The position numbers and the translations under genes were made by a program. Under the pieces are notes generated by a model. The model ran no database searches. It was not told the DNA's origin and was given only the letters and a program-made list of their open reading frames with translations. A stretch of DNA of 64,000 bases from Actinomycetota bacterium (GTDB lineage Bacteria > Actinomycetota > Acidimicrobiia > Spongiisociales > UBA4744): positions 44,828 to 108,827 of the forward strand of contig JAADGS010000090.1 in the NCBI GenBank assembly GCA_013152275.1, in the 5' to 3' direction. Positions 62,521 through 64,000 of the stretch are shown piece after piece; position 1 is the first letter of the stretch, and every line of letters begins with the position of its first letter.

Positions 62521-63154
62521 TATGGCCCTTTATCGACCATCACGGTCCGAGACCTGAGAGGTTTGGCACTCGGGAGTGGCTGCCAACCCGAGCCTCGCAC
62601 ACACATGCCCGAACGATGGGCCGATCGCGGGAACCCTGAACGACAAAGGGGATTCTGCAATACCCGGACGATCTCGAGACGGGCAACCCGGGCAGCAGGT
62701 GACGGCGGATGGGCCTGAGCGGCCGTTCTCGCCACCGAGGGCCGCTCCCCCGTTTACAGCAGGGCAACCGAAGAAACATGCCTGTTCGCCGATGGGCCGA
62801 TGCACGGTCCTGGCCAACGACGGCCAACCTTGTGGACCTGAGCCATCTGCACTTCGACTCAACGACCGTGAACGCCCTCAACTCCCAATGACTGCCTCGG
62901 AACTCGAGAAGCCACTTGTGCCGCGTCGACGCGTTCGCAGATGTGTTCTCAGACGTCTCTCGATCCGCAACAGCATCACGCCGTCCGGCCGCTCTGCGCG
63001 AGTGGGTCGAATCCGCGGCGCACGTATCAATGGAACCGACTATGTTTCTGGCTAGACCGTCGGGGGAACGGATTACGAGGGCTCGGGAGGCCCGTATGAG
63101 CACCGTCACACACACCGGCTTTGGCGCGTCGCGCCGCCATCACGGAACGGCACC
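62521..63154. other. Gene-free stretch before the LamG gene
   Basis: About 630 bases in which no convincing gene is seen. A 20-codon frame at 63096-63158 ends by overlapping the GTG start of the LamG protein and might be a leader peptide, but nothing else supports it. Other open frames have shadow-like composition. Confidence 0.4.
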
Positions 63155-64000
63155 GTGAGTCGCACCGTGGGCCGGCACCGCGCCGGAGGCCGCCGGGTCA
63201 GCGAACGGCCGGCAGCCTTTCTCTCCGGTGGCCGACGCACCCTGATCCTCCTCGTCGCCTTCTCTCTCGTTGCTTCGCTCCTCGCCCTCCTCGGTCCCCC
63301 CATCCTCAGTGCCTCGGCCTCCCCGAGGGTGGCTGATGGTCTTGTCGCTTTGTATGAGTTTGGGGAAGGGTCCGGGTCGTCGGTGGGTGACACGTCCGGC
63401 TTCGGGACGGCCCTCGATCTGGACATTCAGGATCCGGGCGGTGTGACCTGGGGACCGGACGGACTCACCGTCGATGCAGCCACCATCATCTCCTCGCCGG
63501 GGGCGGCCACCAAGATCATCAATGCCGTGCAGGCCTCCAACGAGATCACGGTCGAAGCCTGGGTCGACCCTGCGAACCTCACCCAGAACGGTCCGGCACG
63601 CATCGTGACGATCTCCCTCGACCTCTACAACCGCAACATGACCTTGGGTCAGGGTGTGTGGAGCACCACCGGGGACCGTATCGAGGCGCGCCTGCGTACC
63701 ACGAGCACCGATGCCAGCGGTCAGCCGGCCATCCGCACCGACACCGCGACACTGCCCAACCGGTTGGTTCACGTCGTCTACACCCGCGACGCGTCCGGCC
63801 GCCGTCTACCTCGACGGCACCCTCACCGCCACCGGGACCGTGGCAGGAGACTTCTCCAACTGGGACCCGAACTATGGTCTCGCCCTCGCCAACGAGTTCA
63901 CCCAAGATCGCCCCTGGCTCGGCACCTTCTGCCTCGTCGCCCTCTACGACAAAGCCCTCACCCCCACCGAGATCACCCAAAACTACGACGCAGGCTGCAC
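63155..64000 (+). pseudogene. Exported LamG-domain protein, frameshifted and cut by window edge
   Basis: From GTG 63155 the frame encodes a twin-Arg-like basic N-terminus, a hydrophobic signal segment (LILLVAFSLVASLLALLG), then LVALYEFGEGSGSSVGDTSG and ITVEAWVDPANLT. This is the start of a LamG/concanavalin-like jelly roll. At about 63800 the frame must shift by one base to continue as AVYLDGTLTATGTVAGDF...FCLVALYDKALTPTEITQNYDAG. Homology resumes perfectly, so this is one extra C in CGGCCGCC, or a two-base loss. It may be a sequencing error or a recent mutation. LamG proteins act in carbohydrate binding or surface adhesion. Confidence 0.72.

Noticed and set aside
62540..63115. Minus-strand open frame of 191 codons
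   Set aside because: No domain and no ribosome binding site; composition is that of a shadow frame.

Overview
The window is a high-GC, gene-dense chromosomal segment from a Gram-positive bacterium, most likely an actinobacterium. I favour an Acidimicrobiia-like lineage, but that is an inference from gene content. The evidence is: many GTG and TTG starts, prolipoprotein lipoboxes followed by Thr/Ser-rich linkers, a BldD-type regulator with an intact c-di-GMP signature, HrcA/CIRCE heat-shock control, a single-chain glycyl-tRNA synthetase, and the gene orders dnaG-rpoD, phoH-HDIG-ybeY-CBS-era-recO-uppS-glyS and lepA-hemW-hrcA-dnaJ-rsmE. No phage module, CRISPR array or complete insertion sequence is present. 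The window does carry several gene-sized scars and an unusual amount of short intergenic repeat DNA.

Layout. Positions 1-8100 are the accessory end: a partial aminoglycoside/lincosamide-type nucleotidyltransferase, an IS110-type transposase remnant, a sugar ABC transporter (lipoprotein plus two permeases), an MltG-like transglycosylase, a degenerate tRNA-Val 3' fragment, a lipoprotein, a SecA-type zinc-tail fragment, an integrase C-terminus fragment and an intact tRNA-Asn. From 8124 to 17000 come a YtxH-like protein, rpoD, dnaG and an oligopeptide ABC transporter, the last seven genes in one leftward run. From 17190 to 28000 are a sucrose-phosphate-synthase-like glycosyltransferase and the leftward housekeeping run phoH to glyS. 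From 28031 to 36000 is a leftward LivGHMKF-type transporter operon that also encodes two AMP-forming CoA ligases. From 36113 to 44200 is the leftward run lepA-hemW-hrcA-dnaJ-rsmE-bldD-mtaB-hinT, with CIRCE and a candidate BldD operator. From 44216 to 52715 are rpsT, holA, a divergent folP, a small exported protein, a degenerate GGDEF membrane protein, comEC/comEA, ppk2 and lgt. The remainder holds leuS, feoAB, an ABC exporter, a 3-hydroxyacyl-CoA dehydrogenase, a CHASE-domain histidine kinase and a partial, frameshifted LamG protein.

Functional picture. The housekeeping blocks cover replication priming, transcription, translation, tRNA modification, heat-shock control, cell-wall lipid carrier synthesis, DNA uptake and lipoprotein maturation. 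Three importers (sugar, peptide, HAAT type) plus FeoAB suggest a heterotrophic lifestyle. The HAAT operon with built-in CoA ligases suggests uptake and activation of a carboxylic acid. Signalling genes point to cyclic dinucleotides: a PgpH-type HD protein (c-di-AMP family), a BldD orthologue with the c-di-GMP binding signature, and a catalytically dead GGDEF protein.

The least explained features are the non-coding ones. There are several intergenic tracts of degenerate 7-bp tandem repeats, two dispersed ~50-bp hairpins that sit at gene 3' ends (one supplies the stop codon of its gene), and a 60-bp-period double hairpin next to an arginase relic that is read antisense as the tail of Lgt.
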